From positions 707,519 through 771,518 of the forward strand of contig JACOUT010000009.1 in NCBI GenBank assembly GCA_016177705.1: a stretch of 64,000 nt of DNA. The letters are read 5' to 3'. The position numbers were made by a program, and so were the translations under genes. Shown piece after piece: positions 55,840 through 63,945 of this stretch (its first letter is position 1; each line of letters opens with the position of its first letter). This DNA comes from Deltaproteobacteria bacterium. GTDB lineage: Bacteria > Myxococcota > UBA727 > VGSZ01. A model generated the notes under the pieces. It was not told the DNA's origin, ran no database searches, and saw only the letters and a program-made list of their open reading frames with translations.

Positions 55840-57372
55840 ATCGTTGCCCTTCGTCATCTCGGACAGGATGGCGAAGGGCTTTTTCATGTCGTAGCGCACG
55901 GTTACGCCGTCGAGCCGCGGGTTCGAAAGCACCATCTCGAGCAATTGACGTCGCTCCGTGGGGGTGCGCTGGTTCCACAGCGTTCTCGCCTGCTTGGCGA
56001 GTTCGAAAATGCGGTCGGCGGTGACGAGGTACTTGTCGTCGAGCTCTTCGCTGGCCGCGCTCAAGCGGTCGAGCGCCGCGTGCTTCTCGCTCATCAGCAT
56101 GTCGCGCTGGCGTTGGTAGGTGACGTCGTCGAGCTTGCTGTCGACGTACAGGCCCACCACCCTGTCCTCACGCGCCTGCAGGTCCTCCACCGTGCGCTTG
56201 AGCACCCCGATCTCCCGGCGCCGCTCCGCGCGCACCACCTCGTGCGTCTCGCGCAGCACGCGCGAGATCTCATCGGCGAGCGCGTGGGGCATCTCGATGT
56301 TGGCGATGGCGGCCTCGAACTGAGCGAGGAGCTGCGCCTCGGTGACGTGGACGCGCTTGTGATGGACGCGATGACCGTTCGAGCAGCGGTAGTAGTCGTA
56401 GCGCTTGCCGCTCGCCTTGACCTTTGGGTCGTAGGTGATGAGGCAGCCGCACTCGGCGCAGGTCATGAAGCCCTGCAAGGCCCCGCCATTCTCGAGCGGC
56501 GAGCCGTAGGGCGCCCGGTGGCCGAACGTGGCTTGCAGGCGCTCCCACTCGTCCTGGGTGAAGACGGGCTCGTGCTTGCCGCGGTAGCGCTCGTCCCTCC
56601 ACGTGAACCAGCCCGCGTAGAACTCGTGCTTGAGGATGTGCTCGATGTCGCCGGCGACGAGGCGGCGGTTCTTCCTGCCGAGCGCCGCCCACAGCCCCTC
56701 GGCGACGACGGCCTGACCGATGGCGTCGAGCGAACGGCCGGCGAGGCGCAGCTCGTACATGCGACGCAAGAGCGCGCGGCCCTCGGCGAGCAGCACGATG
56801 GTGCCGCCGCGGTCCTTCACCACGCCGTTTGCGCCAACGAGCTTGGCGTTCCGGTAGCCGAGCGGCGGGCGCGTCGGGTACCAGCCGTCCTTCGCCTTCG
56901 CGTCCTGCGATTCCTTGGCTCGGCGCGAGAGCTGGCGCGAGTAGGTCTTGGCGACCAGCGTGTTCATCTCCGCCTTGAGCCAGTCACCCTCATCGCTGCC
57001 AGCGTGCAGTTGCCAGCGCTCGTGCGCCACGTGCAGAACCACTTCATCACGGCGGATCAGATCCTCGAGCAGCTCGTAGTCGGTGAAGTTGCGCGTGGTC
57101 CTGTCCCAAACCCAGAACACCAGGTGGCGCACCTTCTCCTTCTTGGCGCGCGCGAGCGCGGCGTGAAACTTCACGCGCGCGTCCGAGGACTTGGCGCTCT
57201 CCTCGAGCATGACGATGTCGACCACGTGCAGCCCGAGCGCGCGCGCGTGTGCGGTTATGCCTTCGCGTTGCACGCCCGGGCTGTTGTTGTCGCCCTGCTT
57301 CTTCGAGGAGACGCGCACGATGCCGAGCGCGCGCGGCGACTTGCCGAGCCAGCGGGGAGCGTTGATGGTCAT
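55810..57372 (-). CDS. Large serine recombinase with tRNA-derived C-terminus
   Basis: The 520-residue protein has the serine resolvase domain (RVSS at 20-23, with Ser22 as candidate nucleophile, and SPGVQREGI), a recombinase domain (PPLGYRNAK ... HILKHEFYAGWFTWRDERY), a zinc ribbon near residues 300-330 (CAECGCLITYD and YYRCSNGH), and a coiled coil (~370-440). GAGG lies 7 nt upstream of the ATG. The C-terminal residues are encoded within the tRNA-Arg gene. tRNA targeting is normal for tyrosine integrases and rare for serine recombinases. Confidence 0.9.
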   Translation of the reverse strand: MTINAPRWLGKSPRALGIVRVSSKKQGDNNSPGVQREGITAHARALGLHVVDIVMLEESAKSSDARVKFHAALARAKKEKVRHLVFWVWDRTTRNFTDYELLEDLIRRDEVVLHVAHERWQLHAGSDEGDWLKAEMNTLVAKTYSRQLSRRAKESQDAKAKDGWYPTRPPLGYRNAKLVGANGVVKDRGGTIVLLAEGRALLRRMYELRLAGRSLDAIGQAVVAEGLWAALGRKNRRLVAGDIEHILKHEFYAGWFTWRDERYRGKHEPVFTQDEWERLQATFGHRAPYGSPLENGGALQGFMTCAECGCLITYDPKVKASGKRYDYYRCSNGHRVHHKRVHVTEAQLLAQFEAAIANIEMPHALADEISRVLRETHEVVRAERRREIGVLKRTVEDLQAREDRVVGLYVDSKLDDVTYQRQRDMLMSEKHAALDRLSAASEELDDKYLVTADRIFELAKQARTLWNQRTPTERRQLLEMVLSNPRLDGVTVRYDMKKPFAILSEMTKGNDWRARRDSNT

Positions 57373-57428
57373 GGGATCACCTCGCAGGTGGAGAGGAGGT
57401 TCGATCAGATCACGTCGGCGCGCGCGCG

Positions 57429-57599
57429 TCAGCTGTCGTGGTCGCTGCCGTCTGGGCAGGCCTCGCGTGCCCAGCGGTCGAGGAGCTCGAACACGTTCAC
57501 CAGGCAGTTCACGTCGCCGCGCGTCAGGCGTACGCCGGCCTCCGGATTGGCTGGCGAAACCAGGCGCAGGTTCCCGCTGGGGGTTTCCTCCAGGAGCAT
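57429..57599 (-). CDS. Small 56-residue ORF upstream of the recombinase
   Basis: The ATG at 57599 is preceded by GGAGG 5-7 nt upstream, which is among the best ribosome-binding sites in the element. The 56 residues are acidic with LRLVSP, VRLTRGDVNCLVNVFELLDRW and a C-terminal DGSDHDS. It is probably a small regulator or cofactor of the recombinase. It lies 56 bp upstream of the recombinase start. No family is recognised. Confidence 0.55.
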   Translation of the reverse strand: MLLEETPSGNLRLVSPANPEAGVRLTRGDVNCLVNVFELLDRWAREACPDGSDHDS

Positions 57600-57708
57600 C
57601 GAGACCTCCGTGTGTTGAGTAGCTGTTGCGGTCTGGGTGTCGGCGGTGTCGTGAGCCGCCGCACGAGCGCGGCGTCGATGCCGTGCTTCTTGGTGGTGCT
57701 GAACGTGT

Positions 57709-57749
57709 CGCCGTCGCCGTCGCCCACCTGGGCGGCGACGGCGACGGCG
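57709..57749. repeat. Perfect 16-bp inverted repeat
   Basis: Arms CGCCGTCGCCGTCGCC and GGCGACGGCGACGGCG (57709-57724 and 57734-57749) flank a 9-nt loop. It could be a hairpin, but a coding alternation of Val-Ala and Gly-Asp codons would create the same repeat by chance. Confidence 0.5.
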
Positions 57750-58442
57750 CTGCGATGTCGCTCGAGCCCGAGCCCCACCGCGCGCGGCGCTGCTCGCCGG
57801 TCACGCGCGCGATGCCGCGCGGCTCGGTGCAGATAATGATTACCTCCGGGCGCCGCTCTCCACCTTGACCTTGTGGCTTGCGCGCTGCGTCCTGCTCGAT
57901 CGCCAGCCACCTCCCAACGCCCGTCGCGACTGCGACATGCGCTCTGCGCGTGCGGTGAGCGATCGGCGGCGGGCGCAATGCGCACGAAGCCGTCGCGTGC
58001 CGGCCCGTCGCGCTCTGCGTGACATGCCCTTGGGCGTGCCGGCCGGCGAAGGGGCCTTTGTGGCCTCGAGCCGGGAGGTGGCTGGCGCCTTGGCAGCTCG
58101 CCATTTGCGAGCGATCACGGGTAGTTGATCCCGAAAACCAGCGGACCATCGCTCTAGCGTCATAGTCCGGAATGCAACTGCTTCAATAGGCGAGCCGCTG
58201 GTGGCCGGTTTCGAGTCTCAGGGCAGTTCCGTCTGGGCCAAGCACCGTGAGACACTTGGCGACGCAGCAACCGTGCGCACCGCGGCACCGACACAACCGT
58301 GCTCGCGGGGCTCTTCACCACACGCCGCGACCATGTGTCCATGCGGACCCGCGCGTCCCAGCGCCACCGGAGGTGCGCCATAGCCGTTGCGCTCGAACGA
58401 GACAGGTTGCTGGTCGCTGTTCCTCCGACAACTCACTGGCGG

Positions 58443-58448
58443 TATCGT
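58443..58448 (+). promoter_or_regulatory. Candidate -10 element (leaderless type)
   Basis: TATCGT ends 8 nt upstream of the ATG at 58457, with no Shine-Dalgarno between them. No matching -35 was recognised. Confidence 0.3.
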
Positions 58449-58456
58449 CTGAATCG

Positions 58457-58792
58457 ATGCGACTTGCGCCAGCGGCGTTCTTCTTCCTGAGCTCCGCCGG
58501 TTGCTTGGCGGGCACTCCCCCTGCAGACAAGTTGGCAGCCGACGCCGGTCAGCGTGCTGGTGCCGACATCTTGTGCTCGTGCGATTGCATCACGTGTCAG
58601 CGCTACGACTATGAGCCGCGCACCTGCGTCGAGGAGGCGCGTGAGGAGTTCGTCGCCCCCGCGTGCTTGGCCGAAGGCGCAGACGCGATAGAAGCGTGCG
58701 CCTCGGCATGCGGCAACTTCGGCCATGCTTGCACGAACGAAGTTCCGCTCGGAGCGCCCGGCGCGCCTTGCACGCCGACAGAGTCCGGATGA
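58457..58792 (+). CDS. Cys-rich lipoprotein, first gene of the element cargo
   Basis: The 111-residue protein starts MRLAPAAFFFLSSAGC with lipobox SAGC (Cys16). The mature chain has the motif CSCDCITCQRYDYEPRTC, then an acidic helical part (EEAREEFVAPACLAEGADAIEACASAC). The CxCxCxxC pattern also occurs in the next protein, so the two appear to be paralogous in their N-terminal halves. It is probably a surface or periplasmic Cys-knot domain. It overlaps the following gene by ATGA. Confidence 0.65.
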   Translation: MRLAPAAFFFLSSAGCLAGTPPADKLAADAGQRAGADILCSCDCITCQRYDYEPRTCVEEAREEFVAPACLAEGADAIEACASACGNFGHACTNEVPLGAPGAPCTPTESG

Positions 58793-60570
58793 GCTTCTTG
58801 GAGGTACCTTTGAGACGCGCGTTTCTGCTCTGCGCTTCGATGACATCGTTCATCAATGGTGGATGCGAGGAAGGCGCGGACGCGAACAACGGCGCAGTGC
58901 TCGACTGCAAGTGCTTCTGCCGCGTTTGCGCTGTGCCGCTCCCGTGCGATTCCCTCATTCCGATCTTCTGCACCGATGCCGGTCCAGACAACGAGGAATG
59001 TGGTGACCTGGTCGGAGTCGGCTTTTCGTTTGCCGAAGCCGTCACTTCTGAGCCGTGCGTTGAGCCAGACCTGACGGATGAAGAGAAAGCGACGGCCTGC
59101 CGCGACAAGTGCGAACAGGATTTCGCCGAGATAAACCCTGATGCGCCTGACGGCGTCGAATGCCGACTAGCTGACGTTTTCGGCAACACCGAGGGCGACG
59201 AGGCCACTCCCGGCGTACGATTCCTGGACTCGTGCAACCCCTCGAACAGCGCCGTCGGAAGCGAGTTCTCGGCAACTTGGGCATCGGTCGATCCGGGCGC
59301 ATCAAACGTGACGATTCACCACTCGATCGGCGGAGACGGTTCCACGACGGGCACGGGCCGCGTCTTCTTTTCTGGGGGAATCTGCAAGACTGGGCCGTGC
59401 CCGCTGACCTTCACGCTGGTCGAATTGTTGGTAGACGATTTCTTCCTCTGCATTGAGGACCTTGGCTGTGCGCCCGTGAGGGCTGTCACGATTCTAAGTG
59501 ATGAAGCGTTCACGGCCGATCATGTCTCGGGGCAGTCTTACCTCGTAGCCAGCGGAAGCTCGGCGTTCTTCGTGAACGGCTTGGTCTTTGGGATTTCCGC
59601 AGGCATCACGTTCGAGCCGACGCAACCGATCGCGGTCACCCTCGACCTCGATGCGCGCCGGGTTGCGGTTTCCGGCGTGTTCGCGAGCAACGGGGACACG
59701 ATGGTGCTCGACATCGAAGCCACGATCAACAACGCGCAGCCGATCGCCGACGCCGGCGGTGATCGCGTCGTCGAATGCAGTGCAAGGGGCGGCGCAGCGG
59801 TAGCTTTGGATGCGATGGGCTCGGTCGACCCTGATGGTCCTGGCGACCTTCATGATGCCGTCTGGTGGTCGGGACCAGGAGAATTCGCCGCGCTCGGACT
59901 CCAAACAACGATCGGAATGTCCGTGGGCACGCGGAGAGATCTCGTCCTGCAGGTCTTCGATTCTTCCGGCGCAACGTCGCGTGACGCCTTTTCCGTTGAA
60001 GTGGTGGACACCACGCCGCCTAGCCTGACCGACTTCGCATACGAGGGACCGGTCTGCCTCTGGCCGCCGAGTCACGATTACGCGATCCTCAGCGTTGGCC
60101 GCGAGTTCACGGGCATAGTGTCCGATGTCTGTGATCCACTTGCAGATCTGCGGATCACTGGAGCTACGAGCAGCCAACCAGACGATGCCGAAGGCGACGG
60201 GAACACTCTGAACGACGTGGTGGTATTCCCTGACCACGTTTGCTTGCGTGCGGAACGGCAGGGCACCGTCCTTGAGGGTCGACAATACTCGGTCCAGCTC
60301 CATGCGGTCGACGCATCAGGCAACTCGAGCGATCCGACCATCGAGCTGGTCGTGGGTCATGACCAGCGCCCGGGTCAGCGATGCGTCGACGGCGTCGAAT
60401 ACGTCCCTGCTGACGATCCGCGCTGCATTCCTCCGAGGCCCGCAGCCGCGGTCGACACGCAGATCGGTGACCGCGTCGTCGGCGGCGGTGGTGGATGTGC
60501 GGCAAGCGGTACACCTGCGGTGCTATGGGCGCTCGTCCTCATGGTCATCGCCTGCCGGAAGCGTGCATGA
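58789..60570 (+). CDS. Large exported protein with MYXO-CTERM sorting signal
   Basis: The 593-residue protein has an N-terminal signal region (LLCASMTSFINGGC, lipobox-like) and the same CxCxCxxC motif (CKCFCRVC). The middle holds beta-sandwich PKD/HYR-like domains (PIADAGGDRVVECSARGG; VDTTPPSLTDF; VCLWPPSHDY). The C-terminus is a MYXO-CTERM sorting signal: Gly-rich linker, Cys (GGGGGCAAS), hydrophobic helix LWALVLMVIA and a basic end CRKRA. It should be processed at the Cys and anchored at the cell surface. It is coupled by ATGA to both neighbours. Confidence 0.85.
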   Translation: MSFLEVPLRRAFLLCASMTSFINGGCEEGADANNGAVLDCKCFCRVCAVPLPCDSLIPIFCTDAGPDNEECGDLVGVGFSFAEAVTSEPCVEPDLTDEEKATACRDKCEQDFAEINPDAPDGVECRLADVFGNTEGDEATPGVRFLDSCNPSNSAVGSEFSATWASVDPGASNVTIHHSIGGDGSTTGTGRVFFSGGICKTGPCPLTFTLVELLVDDFFLCIEDLGCAPVRAVTILSDEAFTADHVSGQSYLVASGSSAFFVNGLVFGISAGITFEPTQPIAVTLDLDARRVAVSGVFASNGDTMVLDIEATINNAQPIADAGGDRVVECSARGGAAVALDAMGSVDPDGPGDLHDAVWWSGPGEFAALGLQTTIGMSVGTRRDLVLQVFDSSGATSRDAFSVEVVDTTPPSLTDFAYEGPVCLWPPSHDYAILSVGREFTGIVSDVCDPLADLRITGATSSQPDDAEGDGNTLNDVVVFPDHVCLRAERQGTVLEGRQYSVQLHAVDASGNSSDPTIELVVGHDQRPGQRCVDGVEYVPADDPRCIPPRPAAAVDTQIGDRVVGGGGGCAASGTPAVLWALVLMVIACRKRA

Positions 60571-61250
60571 AGTACGAGCTTGCACTTACGTCGGCTGTGG
60601 CACTCGTTGGGTGTCCGCCGGACCCCTGCGAGATCCGCAGCGATGGCGACGCCCGTGTCGTTGTCGACGGCGAAACGATCACTGACGAGTACAACTTCGC
60701 TGCGATTTCCCGCGAAGGACCGCTTCCCTGTGAAAGCGACGAACTGTGCGTCGCGTTCGGGCATCGCGACGAACCAGAGGAATGCAATGGTCTCGCAGGC
60801 GCATCTTCGACGTTCTCGCTACACCTGCCGATTGCTCGTCAGGCGGGAGGCGCTATCGCGATGAACGACCCCGCAGTGCGGTTCGTGTTCTTCGAGGATG
60901 CACCAACGCAGGGCGCGAGTTCTCGGCGAGTCGAGCGCGCGGACGTCCCCGGCGGCCGCCCAGAGGCATGCCCGACTTGCGGCGGCAATGTCAGCCTCGA
61001 ATCGAATGGAGAGGACCAAACAGCGCCGTTGCGGCTGACGGCAGACGCTTCGCTTCCTCTTCTATACTGGGACGTTGTCGACGACTGGACGTTGTCAATA
61101 CCATGTGCGGACATCACTGGAAGCATTTCAGTCGACGATGGTGTTCGACCGGCGGTTTGCACTGACCTGGCCACGGGGGAGCAAGTCGTGCCATGCGGTT
61201 GTCCCGCAACGGGAGCGTTTGTCGGCACCGTCGACCTCATCGAGCGCTAG
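60567..61250 (+). CDS. Lipoprotein of unknown function, last gene of the element cargo
   Basis: The 227-residue protein has lipobox ALVGC (Cys16) and an immediate CPPDPC motif. Further Cys groups are CESDELC, ACPTCGGN, SIPCADI, AVCTDL and PCGCPATG, indicating a disulfide-rich domain. The rest is beta-rich. The ATG at 60567 overlaps the preceding stop. No known family is recognised. Probably part of the same surface module as the MYXO-CTERM protein. Confidence 0.65.
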   Translation: MKYELALTSAVALVGCPPDPCEIRSDGDARVVVDGETITDEYNFAAISREGPLPCESDELCVAFGHRDEPEECNGLAGASSTFSLHLPIARQAGGAIAMNDPAVRFVFFEDAPTQGASSRRVERADVPGGRPEACPTCGGNVSLESNGEDQTAPLRLTADASLPLLYWDVVDDWTLSIPCADITGSISVDDGVRPAVCTDLATGEQVVPCGCPATGAFVGTVDLIER

Positions 61251-61561
61251 CTGCGCGAGGAGATTTCGGGGTGATGCGCCGGTCGGGCCGCTGGCGCCGG
61301 GTTCCGCGTGACGACGTTGATCTCCCATGCCAAAGTGCCTCCGTCCGGTGGATCTACGTCGCGAGCCATGTATCCGGCCGCCCAACCGCGAGTGGTGTGG
61401 TTTCTCCCTGACTGTTGACAGCACCGTGCCCCGTTCGCGGTCATGGGTCCGGGATTGTCGAGCGCAGCGCGGTTCGAAAATCCTCACACCGGGCGCGCGT
61501 TTGCCTTGCGCCACGCGCAACACCGGAGCCTCGTGTAGTCTAGCCCTCCCTCGGAGGCTTC
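61251..61561. other. Element boundary region, 311 bp without a gene
   Basis: Contains the imperfect copy of the tRNA-Arg 3' end (61484-61498) with TTCGAA upstream (61473-61478), then a TAGTCT box and a GGAGG sequence that serve the VOC gene at 61562. No protein-coding ORF with a plausible start is visible. Confidence 0.4.
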
Positions 61562-61963
61562 ATGGCGCGCATCACTGGCATCGGCGGCGTCTTCCTACGC
61601 GCCAAGTCCGACGAGAAGGCGCTCGCCGCCTGGTACGAGAAGCACCTCGGTCTGCAACCCGAGTCGTGGGGCGGCGCCATCCTCAGGTGGCAGCACGACA
61701 AGGCCGAGGACGGCGGCGCCACCGTGTGGCACCTCGCGTCGAAAGATAGCGAGTGGTTCGCGCCCAGCACCGGCTCGTTCATGATCAACTACCGAGTCGA
61801 CGACATGGACGGCATGATGCAGCGCCTGAAGGAAGGGGGCGTGCCAATCCTCAAGGGGCCCGAGTACGCCGAGAACGGCGCGTTCCTTTGGATCGTCGAC
61901 CCCGACGGCAACAAGGTCGAGCTGTGGGAGCCGAAGATCTGGGACGACAAGAACAAGCGCTGA
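61562..61963 (+). CDS. VOC (glyoxalase/bleomycin resistance) family protein
   Basis: The 133-residue protein is a single VOC-fold unit pair: ITGIGGVFLRAKSDEKALAAWYEKHLGL and FMINYRVDDMDGMMQRLKEGGVPIL, ending FLWIVDPDGNKVELWEP, which carries the metal-binding Glu. The first-half metal ligand normally His is replaced by Gly/Val here, so activity is uncertain. A good GGAGG lies 8 nt upstream. Codon use is normal for the chromosome. Confidence 0.88.
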   Translation: MARITGIGGVFLRAKSDEKALAAWYEKHLGLQPESWGGAILRWQHDKAEDGGATVWHLASKDSEWFAPSTGSFMINYRVDDMDGMMQRLKEGGVPILKGPEYAENGAFLWIVDPDGNKVELWEPKIWDDKNKR

Positions 61964-61984
61964 CCGAGACGACAGGGAGCCGCC

Positions 61985-62707
61985 ATGGGCCTTCGCACCG
62001 CCGCAATTGCCACCGCGCGCGCCGCACGACAGCTCGCGACCGTCGCGCACCGCCGCGAGCAGGCGCCCGACGCCAAGCGTCCCGCGCCGCGCATGGCGGC
62101 GGTCGCGCCCGCGCCACCCACGCGCCTTCCCAAGCTGATCAACCTGCCCGACGTGCGCCAGGGCACCAGCTACACCTGCGGCACCGCCTCGCTGATGTCG
62201 CTGATGGCGTACTGGGGCTGGAAGGGGAACGACCCGAACGAGAAGGAGTTCGCGAAGGAGCTCGGCACCTCGTGGAAGAACGGCACTGAGCCGGGCGAGA
62301 TCATGCGCATGGCGCGCAAGCTCGGCTTGCGCGTCAGCAAGCACGAAGGCCTCACGCTCGGCGACCTCGCGCGCGAGGTGAAGGCCGGCCACCCCGTCAT
62401 GGTCGCCTACCAGGCCTACGCCGACGAGGCCGGGCCCTACCCCCACAAGAAGCCGTGGAAGGACGACTGGGGCGACGGTCACTGGTCGCTGGTCATCGGC
62501 ATCGACGAGCACAACGTCTACCTCGAGGACCCGTCGATGCTCGGCAAGCGCGGCTTCATCCCACGCGCCGAGTTCCTCGAGCGCTGGCACGACACCGATC
62601 GCGGCAACCGCCCCGTCTACCAGCACCTCGGCCTGGTGTTCTCGGCGGACACGCCGAAGAAGAACCTGAACGAGGTGGTGGTGAAGAAGTTCGCGTACGT
62701 GCCCTGA
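61985..62707 (+). CDS. C39-like papain-fold cysteine peptidase
   Basis: The 240-residue protein has an Arg/Ala-rich N-terminus without a clear signal peptide, then a C39-type domain. Cys65 in GTSYTCGTAS, His166 in GDGHWSLVIG and Asp182 in YLEDPSM form the catalytic triad. C39 domains cleave double-Gly leader peptides or act as stand-alone peptidases. It is not fused to an ABC transporter. It follows the VOC gene by 21 bp, so the two are probably co-transcribed. Confidence 0.82.
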   Translation: MGLRTAAIATARAARQLATVAHRREQAPDAKRPAPRMAAVAPAPPTRLPKLINLPDVRQGTSYTCGTASLMSLMAYWGWKGNDPNEKEFAKELGTSWKNGTEPGEIMRMARKLGLRVSKHEGLTLGDLAREVKAGHPVMVAYQAYADEAGPYPHKKPWKDDWGDGHWSLVIGIDEHNVYLEDPSMLGKRGFIPRAEFLERWHDTDRGNRPVYQHLGLVFSADTPKKNLNEVVVKKFAYVP

Positions 62708-62724
62708 CCCGACGGGAGCGCGCG

Positions 62725-62740
62725 CACCCGTCCGCGGGTG
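62725..62740. terminator. Hairpin between convergent genes
   Basis: A perfect 6-bp stem CACCCG/CGGGTG with a 4-nt loop lies between the C39 peptidase stop at 62707 and the lipoprotein stop at 62761. It lacks a T-tract, so it is a weak terminator candidate. Confidence 0.3.
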
Positions 62741-62760
62741 GACCGGTGCGGGGTGCCGCT

Positions 62761-63945
62761 TCAGAAGCTCGGGCAGTCCGCCGGCAGCGCGGGCGCCGGC
62801 ACGCGCGCCTGCAAGTCGGCGGTGGCGCCGCGCAGGTCGCCGCAGTCGAGCGCGCCGTCGGCGCCCCGCAGGTCGAGCGCGCCGTTGCCGCCGTCGGCGC
62901 GCACCATGCCGAAGGTGGACGGCAGTCCGGCGCCGGTCGGCACCAGGAACGCGAAGGGCGACAAGAGCGAGGAGTCGCTGTCGACGCGGTAGCTGCCCTC
63001 GGCAGCACCATCGATCTCGTCGCTCGACACCACGGTGCCGGCGAGCGCGCGCACCACGCGGCGCACGATGACGTTCTGCGGCCCGAAGGTGCTCTCGATG
63101 GACACGCCGGGCTCGCCGTTGTTGTCGTCGTCGGTGACGCGCTCGTCCATGGCGTCGGTCGGCAGCGCCTCGCTCGGGCTCGCGAGCGACGCGCCGAGCA
63201 CCTGCGCCGCCGCCAAGGCGGCCGCCGGGGGCGCGAAGGCGGCGCCGGTCTCGGCGCGCTCGAGCTGCCAGGTGATGGGGCCGAGCACCGGCATGGCGTC
63301 GACCACCGCGTCGGGGACCGTGCTCACCTGCAGGCCGGCAAGCCACACCTGCACGGTCGGCAGCGTCATGACGCAACTTCGCACCGTCATCGACACCTGG
63401 TCGCCCGTTTGCTCGAGGTGCACCATCGAGATCGTCGGCGCCGCGGCGCACTGGCGCGCGGGGTCGAGCGCGGCGCCCTGCAGCTCGGGCCGGTCGTAGG
63501 CGACCAGCGCGAAGTCGCCGTTCAGGTCGATCGGCTGCCCGGGTGCAGTGGGGTCGCTCGGATCGGTGGGATCGGTGGGATCGGTGGGATCGGTCGGACC
63601 GTCGCCGGCGCCGCGCACCAGCAGGCGGCACCTCGCCTCGGCGACGTTGCCGTCCCCGTCGGTCACCACCAGCGCGGCGGTGGCGATGCCGGAGGCGGCC
63701 GACGTGAAGGTGCCGGACAGCTCGGCAAGCTCCTGATCGCCCGGCAGCACGCGCAGCCGCACGTCGGCGAACGGACCGTCGAGGTCGCGCGAGGCGGTGC
63801 CATCGACGACGAAGGGCTCACCCACGCGTGCCTCCGCCGGACAGGTGAGCGTCGCCACCGGCAGGCTCGGTCCAAGCTCGGCCGGGCTCACCTCGCTCGC
63901 GCAGGAGCAGAGGACGACGACACCGGTGATGACGATGGCTCGCAT
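62761..63945 (-). CDS. Lipoprotein with PTD-repeat linker
   Basis: The 394-residue protein has lipobox LCSC (near Cys14) and a PKD-like beta domain (VATLTCPAEARVGEPFVVDG ... ALVVTDGDGNVAEARC). A low-complexity linker TDPTDPTDPTDPSDPTAPG separates it from a larger C-terminal domain with a cysteine pair and the final segment ALPADCPSF. GAGG lies just upstream of the ATG at 63945. No known function. It probably faces the cell exterior. Confidence 0.75.
   Translation of the reverse strand: MRAIVITGVVVLCSCASEVSPAELGPSLPVATLTCPAEARVGEPFVVDGTASRDLDGPFADVRLRVLPGDQELAELSGTFTSAASGIATAALVVTDGDGNVAEARCRLLVRGAGDGPTDPTDPTDPTDPSDPTAPGQPIDLNGDFALVAYDRPELQGAALDPARQCAAAPTISMVHLEQTGDQVSMTVRSCVMTLPTVQVWLAGLQVSTVPDAVVDAMPVLGPITWQLERAETGAAFAPPAAALAAAQVLGASLASPSEALPTDAMDERVTDDDNNGEPGVSIESTFGPQNVIVRRVVRALAGTVVSSDEIDGAAEGSYRVDSDSSLLSPFAFLVPTGAGLPSTFGMVRADGGNGALDLRGADGALDCGDLRGATADLQARVPAPALPADCPSF
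63551..63595. repeat. 9-bp tandem repeat encoding the PTD linker
   Basis: Four copies of GGATCGGTG (63560-63595), with one degenerate unit at 63551-63559, encode Pro-Thr-Asp in the lipoprotein. The unit is a multiple of three, so copy-number changes keep the frame and would only change the linker length. Confidence 0.7.

Larger units (their letters stand above)
57600..58456. other. 857-bp stretch without a supported gene in the element
   Basis: No ORF with a convincing start and codon pattern was found. The minus strand has a coding-like third-position GC pattern near 57630-57870, but it switches frame near 57770, so it may be a decayed small gene. It contains a 16-bp inverted repeat at 57709-57749 and a possible -10 TATCGT at 58443-58448. 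Confidence 0.4.
55763..61498. mobile_element. Candidate integrative element at the tRNA-Arg gene (about 5.7 kb)
   Basis: The recombinase gene abuts the tRNA, and its final codons are read from the antisense of the tRNA (C-terminus NDWRARRDSNT). A 15-bp stretch TCACGTCGGGCGCGC inside the tRNA (55823-55837) is repeated with two mismatches at 61484-61498 (TCACACCGGGCGCGC), where a TTCGAA motif is also found upstream. The genes in between have lower-GC codon use and low similarity to the flanking style. Ordinary genes resume at 61562. The 3' boundary is uncertain because the repeat is short and GC-rich. Confidence 0.45.

Noticed and set aside
57524..57985. 153-codon minus-strand ORF upstream of the recombinase
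   Set aside because: No plausible start or ribosome-binding site; its 3' part overlaps the better-supported 56-residue ORF in another frame. Kept only as a possible decayed gene.
61441..61510. Second tRNA gene suspected from GGTTCGAA ... CGGGCGCG
   Set aside because: Only the 3' part resembles a tRNA; no acceptor partner, D-arm or anticodon stem is found, so it is treated as an attachment-site remnant.
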